A stretch of 64,000 nucleotides of DNA from contig NZ_AP019655.1 of assembly GCF_009938205.1 (NCBI RefSeq), positions 868,001 to 932,000 of the forward strand, written 5' to 3'. Made by a program: the position numbers and the translations under genes. Numbering within the stretch: the first letter of the stretch is position 1; the number at the start of each line of letters is the position of its first letter. The stretch is from Vibrio panuliri. Its GTDB lineage: Bacteria > Pseudomonadota > Gammaproteobacteria > Enterobacterales > Vibrionaceae. Under the pieces are notes generated by a model. It did no database searches and was not told where the DNA came from. It saw only the letters and a list, made by a program, of their open reading frames with translations. Shown here one piece after another: positions 1-8,904 of this stretch.

Positions 1-8
1 AAATACAT

Positions 9-1889
9 ATGTCCGCGCTATCAATAAAAAATAAACTTACCATTGCGTTTGTGCTCGCCATTCTCGTTATGACAACCGCACAAACTTATATAACCGGTTC
101 GCAAATATTTGCTGAAACGACCCGCTCTATTAATCAATATGCTACCACCCTGCTTAACGGCAGCGTTAATAGCATGGATCAATGGATAAAAGCGAAAATC
201 AATGTTGTTCGTTCCACTTCTGACGCTTTTATTGAACCTGACCAAGCTAAAGCATATTTAGCGACCGCCTCTAAAGCAGGAGACTTCCGAGTCGCTTATG
301 CTGGACTAAACGACGCACAGTTTATTCTTGGCATCGACCTTGGAACACCTGAGGGTTACGACCCTCGTGAACGCGACTGGTATAAAGACACCATGCGTGT
401 GAACGGCGTTAACATCACAGAACCTTATTTCGATGTTCAATCTAATCGCTTAATTATGACCATCGCTCTTCCATTTAAAGAGGGAAATATTGGTGGTGTG
501 CTCGGTGCTGACGTCGAAATTGACAACCTAGTTAAAGATGTCGTGGATCTTAAAGTTGAGGGTGTAGAAGCGTTTATTACCAACAGCAAAGGTAAAATCG
601 TTGCTCACAAAGACAAGCAACTTACTCTAAAAGAGATTGAAAATATCTCGCCAGATTTGACAGCGGCACAAATTACCAAACTGGCACAAAGTCAGGAACT
701 GGTTGAAACAAACATTTCTAACACCGATGTATTAATTACCTCGATGGCCGTACCTAACACTGACTGGTACTACACTATTGTTATCGACAAAGCTCATGCA
801 TTTAAATCACAAGAAGAGTTACTTGGACAATCCATTATGATGGGTCTAGCGCAAGTATTGCTTATTGGTGTTATTGCGTTTGTGATCGTTAAACGCGCGC
901 TAGCGCCTTTAAACAACCTTAGTGACTCAATGAAAGACTTAGCAGAAGGTAACGGTGACCTCACTAAGCGCATTGAGGTAAACACAAAGGATGAGATCGG
1001 TATCCTAGCTAGCCAAGTCAACGCCTTCATCGCGAAACTGCAAGAAATTGTTCAAGATATCTCCAACTCTTCAAACAATCTTGGCAATCAGTCTGAGGTG
1101 AGCACCAAGTTGGCAATTGAACTGAGTGATTCTCTGGCAACGCAGTTAAACGAAGTGTCACAAATTGCGACGGCAGTTCACGAAATGTCTGCAGCAGCAG
1201 AAGAAGTGGCAAGTAACGCTAAGCAAACCGCAGATTCTGCATTCAGTTCAACAGACCATTGTGATCAAGGTAAACGTGTCATCCGCCGTAACCAAGATTC
1301 GATCACCACATTGGCTTCACAGCTAGAAAACGCAGCAAAAGTGATCGGTCAACTAGAACGTAACGCTCAAGACATCAATACCATCACGTCAACGATTAGC
1401 GATATCGCTGAGCAAACTAACCTACTCGCCCTTAACGCGGCAATTGAAGCTGCTCGTGCAGGCGACCAAGGCCGTGGCTTTGCGGTTGTTGCTGATGAAG
1501 TTCGTGTCCTTTCACAACGTACGCACAGCTCTACGGTTGAAATTCGTGAAATGATTGAGAGCCTGCAGAGAAACAGCTTGGAAGCCGTTGAGTCGATGAC
1601 TCGTAGCCGCGACCTAGCAGCATCAAGTGTTGAAGATGCCAACGACGCAACTGAAGCACTAGAGAAGATCACCATTTCAATCCAGCAAATTTCTGAAATG
1701 GCGTCACATATCTCTAATGCCTCGTCTGAGCAGCGTACCGTGACAGAAGAAGTGAGCAAAAATATTCAACAAGTTAGCGATATCTCTACTCACTTAAGTC
1801 AAGAAGCGCATAGCTCTCGTTCACTGTCAGAAGATTTACGCCAAATCGCTGTGCATTTGGATCAACAAGTCAATCTATTCAAATACTAA
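9..1889 (+). CDS. Methyl-accepting chemotaxis protein with amino-acid-type dCache sensor
   Basis: This 626-aa inner-membrane chemoreceptor should signal ligand binding to the CheA/CheW array. TM1 lies at about residues 8-30, a periplasmic dCache domain at about 35-275, TM2 at about 278-300, then HAMP and a full methyl-accepting signalling domain with the hairpin-tip core EQTNLLALNAAIEAARAG. The sensor carries Y117, R122, W124, Y125, Y140, D142 and D168, which match in identity and spacing the known amino-acid-binding dCache motif (PctA type), so amino acids are the predicted ligands. There is no C-terminal NWETF-like CheR tether. The ATG starts 9 bases into the window, so its promoter lies outside. 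The gene is monocistronic with a terminator just downstream. Confidence 0.95.
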   Translation: MSALSIKNKLTIAFVLAILVMTTAQTYITGSQIFAETTRSINQYATTLLNGSVNSMDQWIKAKINVVRSTSDAFIEPDQAKAYLATASKAGDFRVAYAGLNDAQFILGIDLGTPEGYDPRERDWYKDTMRVNGVNITEPYFDVQSNRLIMTIALPFKEGNIGGVLGADVEIDNLVKDVVDLKVEGVEAFITNSKGKIVAHKDKQLTLKEIENISPDLTAAQITKLAQSQELVETNISNTDVLITSMAVPNTDWYYTIVIDKAHAFKSQEELLGQSIMMGLAQVLLIGVIAFVIVKRALAPLNNLSDSMKDLAEGNGDLTKRIEVNTKDEIGILASQVNAFIAKLQEIVQDISNSSNNLGNQSEVSTKLAIELSDSLATQLNEVSQIATAVHEMSAAAEEVASNAKQTADSAFSSTDHCDQGKRVIRRNQDSITTLASQLENAAKVIGQLERNAQDINTITSTISDIAEQTNLLALNAAIEAARAGDQGRGFAVVADEVRVLSQRTHSSTVEIREMIESLQRNSLEAVESMTRSRDLAASSVEDANDATEALEKITISIQQISEMASHISNASSEQRTVTEEVSKNIQQVSDISTHLSQEAHSSRSLSEDLRQIAVHLDQQVNLFKY

Positions 1890-1912
1890 TTAATATTTGA
1901 GCCCACAAAAAC

Positions 1913-1941
1913 AAAGCCCCGCTATTATCGCGGGGCTTTTT
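1913..1941. terminator. Bidirectional intrinsic terminator between the MCP gene and cra
   Basis: A GC-rich hairpin pairs AAAGCCCCGC with GCGGGGCTTT around a short AT loop. It is followed by a T-tract on the plus strand and a T-rich stretch on the minus strand, so it can end both converging genes. Confidence 0.9.
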
Positions 1942-1953
1942 AGTGGAGAAAAA

Positions 1954-2931
1954 TCAACGCGTCACCAATTGCCTTGGAACCAGTTCAACCCCGGCCTCAT
2001 AGCGTTTTGCTGCAGCGTTTAATGCTAATGCCAGTGCACTATCTGCAATGATTTCAAACTGCTGAGGCAACGAGTTCACTTTAAACGGCAGAAAGTCCAA
2101 CAGCCTATTGTCTCCAAAGGTCGCCAACTTTATTTTTGCCGCTATGTTGGGATGTATCAGTAACTCATCAAGCACCCCTTCAAGTAAGGTGTACGATGTG
2201 GTAACGATAGCTTGAGGCAAAGTGTCTTGCTCAAGCCATTGACTAAAAATCCGTTTGCCTTCGTCACGATTAAAGTGACTTCCATAACCCACCATCACAT
2301 CGAGATTCTTCTCAGCAGCCACGGCTCGGATGCCCTGCTCGCGCACATGGGATATCGTCAGCTCAGGCAGTGCGCCAATAATACCGATAGTCGAGACTTC
2401 ATCACTCACAATCGACTCTGCTAGCTCATAAGCGCCATCAAAGTCTTCGCTCAAGACACAGCTAAAATGTTCATCATCTAATGGTCGGTCTATAGCGACA
2501 ATGGGAATCCCTCTTTGCTGTAGTTTCAGGTAGAACTCATTCGCGTTTGGGATACAACTGGCAACAAATAGCGCGTCGACTTTACGACTCACCAAAGCTT
2601 CGACGACAGCACGTTCGGTTTCTGGCTCATCATCAGAACATGCAATTAATATTTGGTAGCCCGCTTTGCGCGAATTCTGCTCCAGCAATTTTGCCAAGCG
2701 TGCATAACTGGTGTTTTCAAGATCAGGAATAATAAGACCAAAAGACCGACTACTGCCCACGCGCAGTGAACTCGCTGCAACATCTGGACGATAGTTATGC
2801 AACTCAACAACAGCCATAACTTTCTGCTGTGTTTTCTGGCTAATACGGTACTGCTGAGCTTTGCCATTGATCACATAGCTCGCCGTCGTTTTGGAGACAC
2901 CCGCCAATTTGGCTATTTCGTCTAAGGTCAT
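1954..2931 (-). CDS. cra: Fructose repressor/catabolite regulator Cra (FruR), LacI family
   Basis: This 325-aa LacI/GalR-type repressor has the helix-turn-helix at residues 2-22 (LDEIAKLAGVSKTTASYVIN), a hinge helix and a periplasmic-binding-like effector domain. The family senses fructose-1-phosphate and controls fructose uptake and central carbon genes. It is divergent from fruBKA, and three GCTGAA-N4-TTCAGC-like operators lie in the 224-bp gap, as expected for local control of the fru operon and probably of itself. The assignment to Cra rather than another LacI member rests on the sequence and on the adjacent fru operon. Confidence 0.95.
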   Translation of the reverse strand: MTLDEIAKLAGVSKTTASYVINGKAQQYRISQKTQQKVMAVVELHNYRPDVAASSLRVGSSRSFGLIIPDLENTSYARLAKLLEQNSRKAGYQILIACSDDEPETERAVVEALVSRKVDALFVASCIPNANEFYLKLQQRGIPIVAIDRPLDDEHFSCVLSEDFDGAYELAESIVSDEVSTIGIIGALPELTISHVREQGIRAVAAEKNLDVMVGYGSHFNRDEGKRIFSQWLEQDTLPQAIVTTSYTLLEGVLDELLIHPNIAAKIKLATFGDNRLLDFLPFKVNSLPQQFEIIADSALALALNAAAKRYEAGVELVPRQLVTR

Positions 2932-3001
2932 AGAAGATCCAAGTTTATGTGGATTAGATCAAAGTTTATAAAAACCGATCGCTAACTTATTTGCATTATA
3001 A

Positions 3002-3017
3002 GCTGAATCGATACAGC
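3002..3017. promoter_or_regulatory. Cra/FruR operator O1
   Basis: GCTGAATCGATACAGC is a 16-bp near-palindrome with one mismatch between arms. It matches the Cra-type consensus GCTGAA-N4-TTCAGC and lies 22 bp (two helical turns) from the next site. Confidence 0.8.
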
Positions 3018-3023
3018 ATTAAA

Positions 3024-3039
3024 GCTGAAAGGATTCAGC
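3024..3039. promoter_or_regulatory. Cra/FruR operator O2
   Basis: GCTGAAAGGATTCAGC has perfect 6-bp arms (GCTGAA/TTCAGC) around 4 bp. It lies in the cra-fruB divergent region. Confidence 0.85.
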
Positions 3040-3113
3040 AAACATGTAATTTGTCGCCGCAATCGCAAATTCGACCGATGTTAATCACGTTTGCTGAATT
3101 TTTTTAACGGACT

Positions 3114-3129
3114 GCTGAATCGTTTCAGC
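3114..3129. promoter_or_regulatory. Cra/FruR operator O3, close to fruB start
   Basis: GCTGAATCGTTTCAGC has perfect arms and ends 26 bp before the fruB ATG, a position that would block initiation. A lone half-site, GCTGAA, is also present at 3093-3098. Confidence 0.85.
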
Positions 3130-3155
3130 TGAAAATAATCAACTATGAGGCGCTT

Positions 3156-4292
3156 ATGCTTAAGCTTTCAACTCAAGATATCACGCTCAATCAAGTGCAT
3201 GAAAACAAGCAATCAGCTATTGAATTCCTCGCAGGGCAACTAGCCAACAAAGGACTGGTTGAGGAAAGCTATTTATCGGGTATGCAAGCTCGTGAGGCGC
3301 AAAACTCTACCTATCTTGGTAACGGTATCGCTATTCCTCACGGCACAACGGATACCAGAAACCTTGTTAAGCAAACCGGTGTCACCATTGCACACTTCCC
3401 ACATGGGGTTGATTGGGGCGACGGCAATACCGTGTATCTTGCTATTGGCATCGCCGCCAAAAGTGATGAGCACCTTGGCATCTTAAAGCAACTCACTAAA
3501 GTGCTTGGTGACGAAGGTGTTGAGCTTGCACTAAAGCAAGCACAAAACGCAGACCAAATCATTGCACTGCTCAATGGAGAAACACAGTTCAACATTGATT
3601 TTGATGCTAGCCATATCCAACTCGATTTTCCTGCCAGCGATATGATTCAAATGGCGGCAGTCGCGGCGGGCCTACTGAAGAATTCAGGCAGTGTTGGCAC
3701 TGAGTTTGTCGCAGATATTGTGGCTAAGTCTCCGACTCACCTTGGTGATGGCGTATGGCTGGTGAGCTCAAATAAAGGCGTAAATAAAACGGGTATGGCG
3801 TTTGTGAGCACCGCCAATCATTGTAGCTATAACGATCAATCAGTTCATGCGCTGCTGGCGTTCTCTGGCTGCAACGGCGCTCATCGCCAACAACTAGAGA
3901 CCATTACCGAATTAGTCGCACAAAACAAAATTGATTCGTTACTCGATAAATCCGCCATTGAACTCATTGAGCTCTTCTCGAATCGCCCGAAGCCACTCGA
4001 AGAGCCATTATCATCCGGCAACACCGCTGTATTTAAAATTCGTAACGCTCACGGTCTCCATGCTCGACCTGGTGCAATGCTCGTCGCCTGCGCTAAGAAG
4101 TTTGAAAGTACTATTTCTGTGCGCAATCTAGAGAGTGAAAGCCCATCTGTAAACGCAAAAAGCTTGATGAAAGTGATTGGACTGGGTGTAAAGCATGGTC
4201 ATCAACTTGAGTTTTCAGCGAATGGTCGCGATGCAGAAGAAGCGCTAGCGGCAATCGGTAAAGCGATCGAATCGGGTTTAGGTGAGGCTTAA
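3156..4292 (+). CDS. fruB: Fructose PTS EIIA-HPr fusion (FPr)
   Basis: This 378-aa cytoplasmic protein passes phosphate from enzyme I to the fructose permease FruA. Residues 1 to about 145 are EIIA-Fru with the phospho-acceptor His62 in AIPHGTTD. A linker (M) domain follows, and the C-terminal HPr-like domain starts near residue 290 with the acceptor His302 in GLHARPG and a Ser-46-like serine in NAKSLMK. Length and domain order match E. coli FPr. It is the first gene of fruBKA, with fruK starting two bases after its stop. Cra operators sit directly upstream, so expression should rise on fructose. Confidence 0.97.
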   Translation: MLKLSTQDITLNQVHENKQSAIEFLAGQLANKGLVEESYLSGMQAREAQNSTYLGNGIAIPHGTTDTRNLVKQTGVTIAHFPHGVDWGDGNTVYLAIGIAAKSDEHLGILKQLTKVLGDEGVELALKQAQNADQIIALLNGETQFNIDFDASHIQLDFPASDMIQMAAVAAGLLKNSGSVGTEFVADIVAKSPTHLGDGVWLVSSNKGVNKTGMAFVSTANHCSYNDQSVHALLAFSGCNGAHRQQLETITELVAQNKIDSLLDKSAIELIELFSNRPKPLEEPLSSGNTAVFKIRNAHGLHARPGAMLVACAKKFESTISVRNLESESPSVNAKSLMKVIGLGVKHGHQLEFSANGRDAEEALAAIGKAIESGLGEA

Positions 4293-4294
4293 TT

Positions 4295-5245
4295 ATGAAC
4301 AATAAAGTGGTGACCATCACCCTCAACCCTGCCCTTGACCTAACAGGCTCTCTCGACAAGTTAAACCAAGGTAGCGTAAGTCTCGTTAATCGCAGTAACT
4401 TCCACGCCGCCGGAAAAGGCGTCAATGTTGCCAAGGTTCTTTCTGATCTCGGAGCAGAAGTGAGTGTGACAGGCTTTCTTGGCGCGGATAATCAGGAGCT
4501 GTTTTGCCAATTGTTTGAGCAAATCAACGCCAATGATCGTTTTATTCGCGTCCCAGGAGCCACACGCATCAACGTTAAGCTCGTTGAACAGGACGGTACC
4601 GTCAGTGACATTAACTTCCCTGGAGTCCAGGTTAACACCCAAGCGATTCAAGCTTTTGAACAAGCCTTAGATGAACTTTGTGAAGATCACCAATACTTCG
4701 TTTTCGCTGGGAGCTTACCACTAGGCATTACCCCTGAGCAATGTGCTAAGTGGGTCGATATGTTGCAGAGCCGTGGCAAAAACGTGCTGTTCGATTCTAG
4801 CCGCGCCGCCTTAAAAGCTGGACTAAGTGCCCTGCCATGGCTGATTAAGCCGAACGACGAAGAACTGTCTGATTTAGTTGGCCAACAAATCGAGTCAACT
4901 GAAGAGATTGTGCAGGTTGCAGAGCAAATTGCGAAAACCGGGATTACAAACGTGGTCGTCTCTCGAGGCGCCGAAGGCGTGATGTGGCTTCAAGACAACC
5001 AATGGTTGTGTGCTAAGCCGCCTAAAGTTGACGTGGTCAGCACGGTTGGTGCTGGTGATACGCTGGTCGCCGGCATGTGCTGGGGACATATGAAGAATAT
5101 GGACAAAGTTGAAATCCTTAAGTTCGCCACTGCGCTCTCTGCCATGGCAGTGAGTCAAGTGGGCGTAGGTGTTAAGGATGCCAACCAACTCGATTTATTA
5201 AAACAACACATTGAAATTTCTCCAATTTCGTCACTAAGCAAGTAG
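4295..5245 (+). CDS. fruK: 1-phosphofructokinase
   Basis: This 316-aa PfkB/ribokinase-family kinase converts fructose-1-phosphate, the product of FruA transport, to fructose-1,6-bisphosphate. The N-terminal substrate region (TLNPALDLTG, AAGKGVNVAKVL) and the C-terminal PfkB signature with the GAGDT anion hole and catalytic Asp255 are intact. By consuming fructose-1-phosphate it also removes the Cra inducer. Its ATG follows the fruB stop by two bases, so translation is probably coupled. Confidence 0.97.
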   Translation: MNNKVVTITLNPALDLTGSLDKLNQGSVSLVNRSNFHAAGKGVNVAKVLSDLGAEVSVTGFLGADNQELFCQLFEQINANDRFIRVPGATRINVKLVEQDGTVSDINFPGVQVNTQAIQAFEQALDELCEDHQYFVFAGSLPLGITPEQCAKWVDMLQSRGKNVLFDSSRAALKAGLSALPWLIKPNDEELSDLVGQQIESTEEIVQVAEQIAKTGITNVVVSRGAEGVMWLQDNQWLCAKPPKVDVVSTVGAGDTLVAGMCWGHMKNMDKVEILKFATALSAMAVSQVGVGVKDANQLDLLKQHIEISPISSLSK

Positions 5246-5277
5246 CAAAAATACTCGAATAACAAAAGGTCGATGTT

Positions 5278-7002
5278 ATGAACGTAACTATTATTACCGC
5301 CTGTCCTAGTGGTGTTGCTAACAGCATCATCGCAGCCGGATTGCTTGAAAAAGCAGCCCAATCTTTAGGTTGGACAGCCCATATTGAATGCCAATCAGAA
5401 ATTGCCCCTTCAGCACCTGTATCAAGTGAGCAGATCGAGCAAAGTGATTTTGTTTTAATCGCTGCGAATCGAGCTGTTGATGATTCTCGCTTTGTTGGAA
5501 AGAAAGTCGCCCGCGTCTCAATCGATCAAGTTATTCATGATGCGCAGAGCGTTCTAGAGCAAGGTGCTAACGACGCACAAACGCTAACCACCAGCTCGCT
5601 ACCAACGGCAGAGATCACTGAACAAGCGAAGAAGATCGTCGCAATTACGGCTTGCCCAACTGGCGTGGCGCACACGTTCATGGCGGCAGAAGCATTGGAA
5701 GAGGAAGGCAAGCGTCGCGGACATCAGATTAAGGTTGAAACGCGCGGTTCAGTAGGCGCCAAAAACCAACTCACTGAACAAGAAATTGCTGACGCCGACT
5801 TAGTCATTATTGCAGCGGATATCGAAGTACCATTAGAGCGCTTTAACGGCAAAAAACTTTATCGTACCAAAACGGGACCAGCGCTGAAGAAAACCGCAGA
5901 TGAGATGGACAAAGCGTTTGCACAAGCAACTGTCTACCAACACTCTGGCAAATCAGAAGCGGTAAACTCAAGCGAAGAGAAGAAAGGTGTCTACAAGCAT
6001 CTAATGACTGGTGTGTCGCACATGTTACCTGTCGTGGTCGCAGGAGGTCTAATCATCGCACTATCGTTTGTCTTCGGCATTGAAGCATTTAAAGAGGAAG
6101 GCACGTTAGCGGCAGCACTGATGACAATTGGTGGCGGCTCCGCCTTTGCTTTAATGATCCCCGTTTTAGCTGGCTTTATTGCATTTTCAATCGCAGATCG
6201 TCCTGGCTTAGCGCCTGGTCTTATTGGCGGCATGCTTGCTAGCTCAACCGGAGCGGGTTTCTTGGGTGGCATTGCTGCCGGTTTTATTGCTGGTTATGCC
6301 GCTAAGTTTATTGCCGACAAGGTTCAACTTCCTCAATCAATGGAAGCACTTAAACCTATCTTGATCATTCCTTTTGTTGCCAGTTTGTTCACCGGTTTAG
6401 TGATGATCTATATCGTTGGCGGCCCTGTCTCTGGCATCATGGCTGCGATGACAGAGTTCCTCAATAATATGGGTTCGGCTAACGCGGTTCTGTTAGGGGT
6501 GATTCTGGGTGCAATGATGTGCTTTGACTTAGGTGGTCCGGTAAACAAGGCTGCGTACACATTTGGTGTCGGTCTACTTGCTTCTCAAACGTACGCACCA
6601 ATGGCAGCAATCATGGCTGCGGGCATGGTTCCAGCACTCGGCATGGGACTGGCTACATTCCTTGCGAAAGAGAAGTTCGAATCAGGTGAGCGTGAAGCTG
6701 GTAAAGCCTCTTTTGTTCTTGGTTTGTGCTTTATTTCTGAAGGCGCGATTCCATTCGCGGCGAAAGATCCGATGCGTGTCATTCCATCATGCATGGCTGG
6801 TGGTGCACTAACCGGTGCCCTATCGATGCTATTTGGTGCAAAACTCATGGCTCCTCACGGTGGCCTGTTTGTACTCTTGATTCCAAATGCCATCACGCCA
6901 GTGATGATGTATCTTGTTGCAATTGCAGCAGGTACCGCACTCACCGGCTTCAGCTACGCCTTTCTTAAAAACAAAGAGAACAAAGTAGAAGCAACAGCCT
7001 AA
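5278..7002 (+). CDS. fruA: Fructose PTS permease EIIB'BC
   Basis: This 574-aa inner-membrane permease takes up fructose and phosphorylates it to fructose-1-phosphate. It has a degenerate N-terminal B' domain (with TACPSGVANS, Cys9), a second EIIB domain with phospho-acceptor Cys126 in TACPTGVAHTFMAAEAL, and a C-terminal EIIC region of about ten membrane segments from roughly residue 235, containing the GGPVNKAAYTFG loop. Domain order equals E. coli FruA. It is the last gene of the operon and is followed by a strong terminator. Confidence 0.97.
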   Translation: MNVTIITACPSGVANSIIAAGLLEKAAQSLGWTAHIECQSEIAPSAPVSSEQIEQSDFVLIAANRAVDDSRFVGKKVARVSIDQVIHDAQSVLEQGANDAQTLTTSSLPTAEITEQAKKIVAITACPTGVAHTFMAAEALEEEGKRRGHQIKVETRGSVGAKNQLTEQEIADADLVIIAADIEVPLERFNGKKLYRTKTGPALKKTADEMDKAFAQATVYQHSGKSEAVNSSEEKKGVYKHLMTGVSHMLPVVVAGGLIIALSFVFGIEAFKEEGTLAAALMTIGGGSAFALMIPVLAGFIAFSIADRPGLAPGLIGGMLASSTGAGFLGGIAAGFIAGYAAKFIADKVQLPQSMEALKPILIIPFVASLFTGLVMIYIVGGPVSGIMAAMTEFLNNMGSANAVLLGVILGAMMCFDLGGPVNKAAYTFGVGLLASQTYAPMAAIMAAGMVPALGMGLATFLAKEKFESGEREAGKASFVLGLCFISEGAIPFAAKDPMRVIPSCMAGGALTGALSMLFGAKLMAPHGGLFVLLIPNAITPVMMYLVAIAAGTALTGFSYAFLKNKENKVEATA

Positions 7003-7030
7003 ATTGAACTGATGCTCCTTTCCCCCGCTT

Positions 7031-7054
7031 AGCGCCTCACCGAGGCGCTTTTTT
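7031..7054 (+). terminator. Terminator of the fruBKA operon
   Basis: The stem AGCGCCTC/GAGGCGCT with a 3-nt loop is followed directly by six T residues. The remaining 290 bp before glgC hold no credible gene. Confidence 0.92.
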
Positions 7055-7304
7055 ATTGTGTAGATGCACCAATTAGTCCTATCACAAATGTGCAACAACT
7101 CGACTATATATTGCCCAAATACCGCTATATTAATCACTATCATCTCTGTGTTGCTGACTAGAGATGACGACTGACATTGCTCACCATTTTGGTGCGCAAC
7201 ACTTTTCGTTTGCACGTTTTAGAGCCATTTCGCGACACTATGGATTTAATATTCTAAGCAAAACAGTAGATTACAACTTGGCTCATTTCTTGTACTAACC
7301 TTTC

Positions 7305-7321
7305 CTAGACACAACGTCTAG
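7305..7321. repeat. Short inverted repeat just upstream of glgC
   Basis: CTAGAC-ACAAC-GTCTAG is a perfect 6-bp dyad ending 26 bp before the glgC ATG. It may be an operator or a small 5'-UTR hairpin; nothing in the sequence decides which. Confidence 0.4.
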
Positions 7322-7347
7322 ATATGCTGGCGCACTAAGGAAAAACT

Positions 7348-8565
7348 ATGCAAGACACATTGACTGTGATACTCGCCGGAGGGATGGGGTCACGCCTAAG
7401 CCCCCTAACTGACGACCGAGCAAAACCTGCCGTACCTTTTGGGGGAAAATATCGCATTATTGATTTCACCTTAACGAACTGCCTTCACTCAGGATTAAGA
7501 CAAATTTTAGTCCTCACCCAATATAAGTCCCACTCCTTGCAAAAGCACCTGCGCGACGGGTGGTCACTGTTTAATCCAGAACTGGGCGAGTTTATTTCCG
7601 TTGTTCCTCCACAAATGCGAGGTGGCGGAAAATGGTATGAAGGTACAGCCGATGCGATATATCACAATCTATGGCTGATTGATCGCAGTTGCGCTAAGTA
7701 CGTGGTTGTGTTGTCCGGTGACCATATCTATCGCATGGATTATGCCGCCATGGTAAAAGAGCACAAACGCACAGGGGCAAAACTGACTATTGCGTGTATG
7801 GAAGTGCCCCATAGCGAAGCCCACCAGTTTGGTATTGTCGACACCGACGAAAGCGGCGAAATCGTACACTTTATCGAGAAGCCCATCGACCCGCCCAGCA
7901 TACCAAGTAAACCCGATCATAGTCTTGCTTCGATGGGAATCTACGTATTTGATGCCGACGTACTAAAAGAGTGTTTGCAAGCAGACGCAGCGACAACAAA
8001 CTCTAGTCACGATTTTGGCAAAGATATTATTCCTAAACTGATAGAGACACGAGATGTGTTTGCTTATCGTTTTTGCGGTGAACTCGGGCGCGTTGCTAAA
8101 GACTGTTACTGGCGTGACGTCGGCACGATTGATTCATACTATCAAGCCAATATGGATCTTCTCGAAGCTGTCCCTCCAATGAACCTTTATCAAAGAGATT
8201 GGGCAATTCGAACTTATGAGCCGCAATACCCACCCGCTCGCACCGTTTCATCTGCAACTGGGAATGAAGGGATATTTATCAACTCGATCATCTCAGATGG
8301 TGTGGTAAATGCAGGTGGCTCTGTGCAGAGATCAATCATTTCCCCATCAGTGGTAATTAACGATGGTGCGACCGTCGTCGACAGTATTTTGTTCAACCAC
8401 GTTGAGATTGGTGAAGGCTGCCAGATTAGAAACTGCATTATCGATAAGCACGTTGTGGTGCCCGCAAACACGCGAATCGGCTACGACAAGCACGAAGATG
8501 CCAAGCGTTTTCATCTTTCACCAAACGGTACCGTAGTCGTCCCTGAAAGCTACCGATTTGATTAA
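7348..8565 (+). CDS. glgC: Glucose-1-phosphate adenylyltransferase (ADP-glucose pyrophosphorylase)
   Basis: This 405-aa enzyme makes ADP-glucose from glucose-1-phosphate and ATP, the committed step of glycogen synthesis. The N-terminal nucleotidyltransferase motif LAGGMGSRLSPLTDDRAKPA, the FGGKYRIIDF segment and the C-terminal left-handed beta-helix hexapeptide region are present; the length is slightly below E. coli GlgC (431). It stands alone, with no glgA, glgB or glgP in the window. Vibrios often carry more than one glgC, so this may be the extra copy. The start has a purine-rich region (AAGGAAAAACT) before the ATG. Confidence 0.95.
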   Translation: MQDTLTVILAGGMGSRLSPLTDDRAKPAVPFGGKYRIIDFTLTNCLHSGLRQILVLTQYKSHSLQKHLRDGWSLFNPELGEFISVVPPQMRGGGKWYEGTADAIYHNLWLIDRSCAKYVVVLSGDHIYRMDYAAMVKEHKRTGAKLTIACMEVPHSEAHQFGIVDTDESGEIVHFIEKPIDPPSIPSKPDHSLASMGIYVFDADVLKECLQADAATTNSSHDFGKDIIPKLIETRDVFAYRFCGELGRVAKDCYWRDVGTIDSYYQANMDLLEAVPPMNLYQRDWAIRTYEPQYPPARTVSSATGNEGIFINSIISDGVVNAGGSVQRSIISPSVVINDGATVVDSILFNHVEIGEGCQIRNCIIDKHVVVPANTRIGYDKHEDAKRFHLSPNGTVVVPESYRFD

Positions 8566-8600
8566 GCCGCATGATATTGATTTGCGTGATGCCAAAAGAC

Positions 8601-8630
8601 AAACACCCTCTCAAATTGGAGGGTGTTTTA
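8601..8630 (+). terminator. Terminator of glgC
   Basis: A 10-bp perfect stem AAACACCCTC/GAGGGTGTTT ends in a short T-run. The following 270 bp up to the next start codon form an AT-rich presumptive promoter region in which I see no gene. Confidence 0.88.
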
Positions 8631-8904
8631 AGAGATTGACTAGATCTCCTATAGGGACTGTTAGTATTACCTAAACAAATAAAAAGAAAAACGGTAAATT
8701 TGTAAGCGCTCTTTTCCCGTTTTATCTGCTGCGATATTTACCCCGCTTTGTTTATCTTGCGAAATATCTTTACAGACATTTTTCTGCAAACTGTCGCCTT
8801 GAGCATTGTATTGCCCGTACATTATCCCCATCTCAATAAAGTGATCGCTGTTGCTGTCGCAGTACTACAATAAGTTCGGATTCTCAATCGAAGAGGAAGC
8901 AAGA

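Noticed and set aside
8701..8725. TGTAAGCGCTC as a LacI/GalR-type operator before yqhD
   Set aside because: Only the central GCGC is symmetric; arms do not extend, so a single half-site is not enough.
8851..8904. Upstream ATG of the yqhD-type gene
   Set aside because: The 18 extra residues are absent from YqhD proteins and GAGGAAGC correctly spaces the ATG at 8905.
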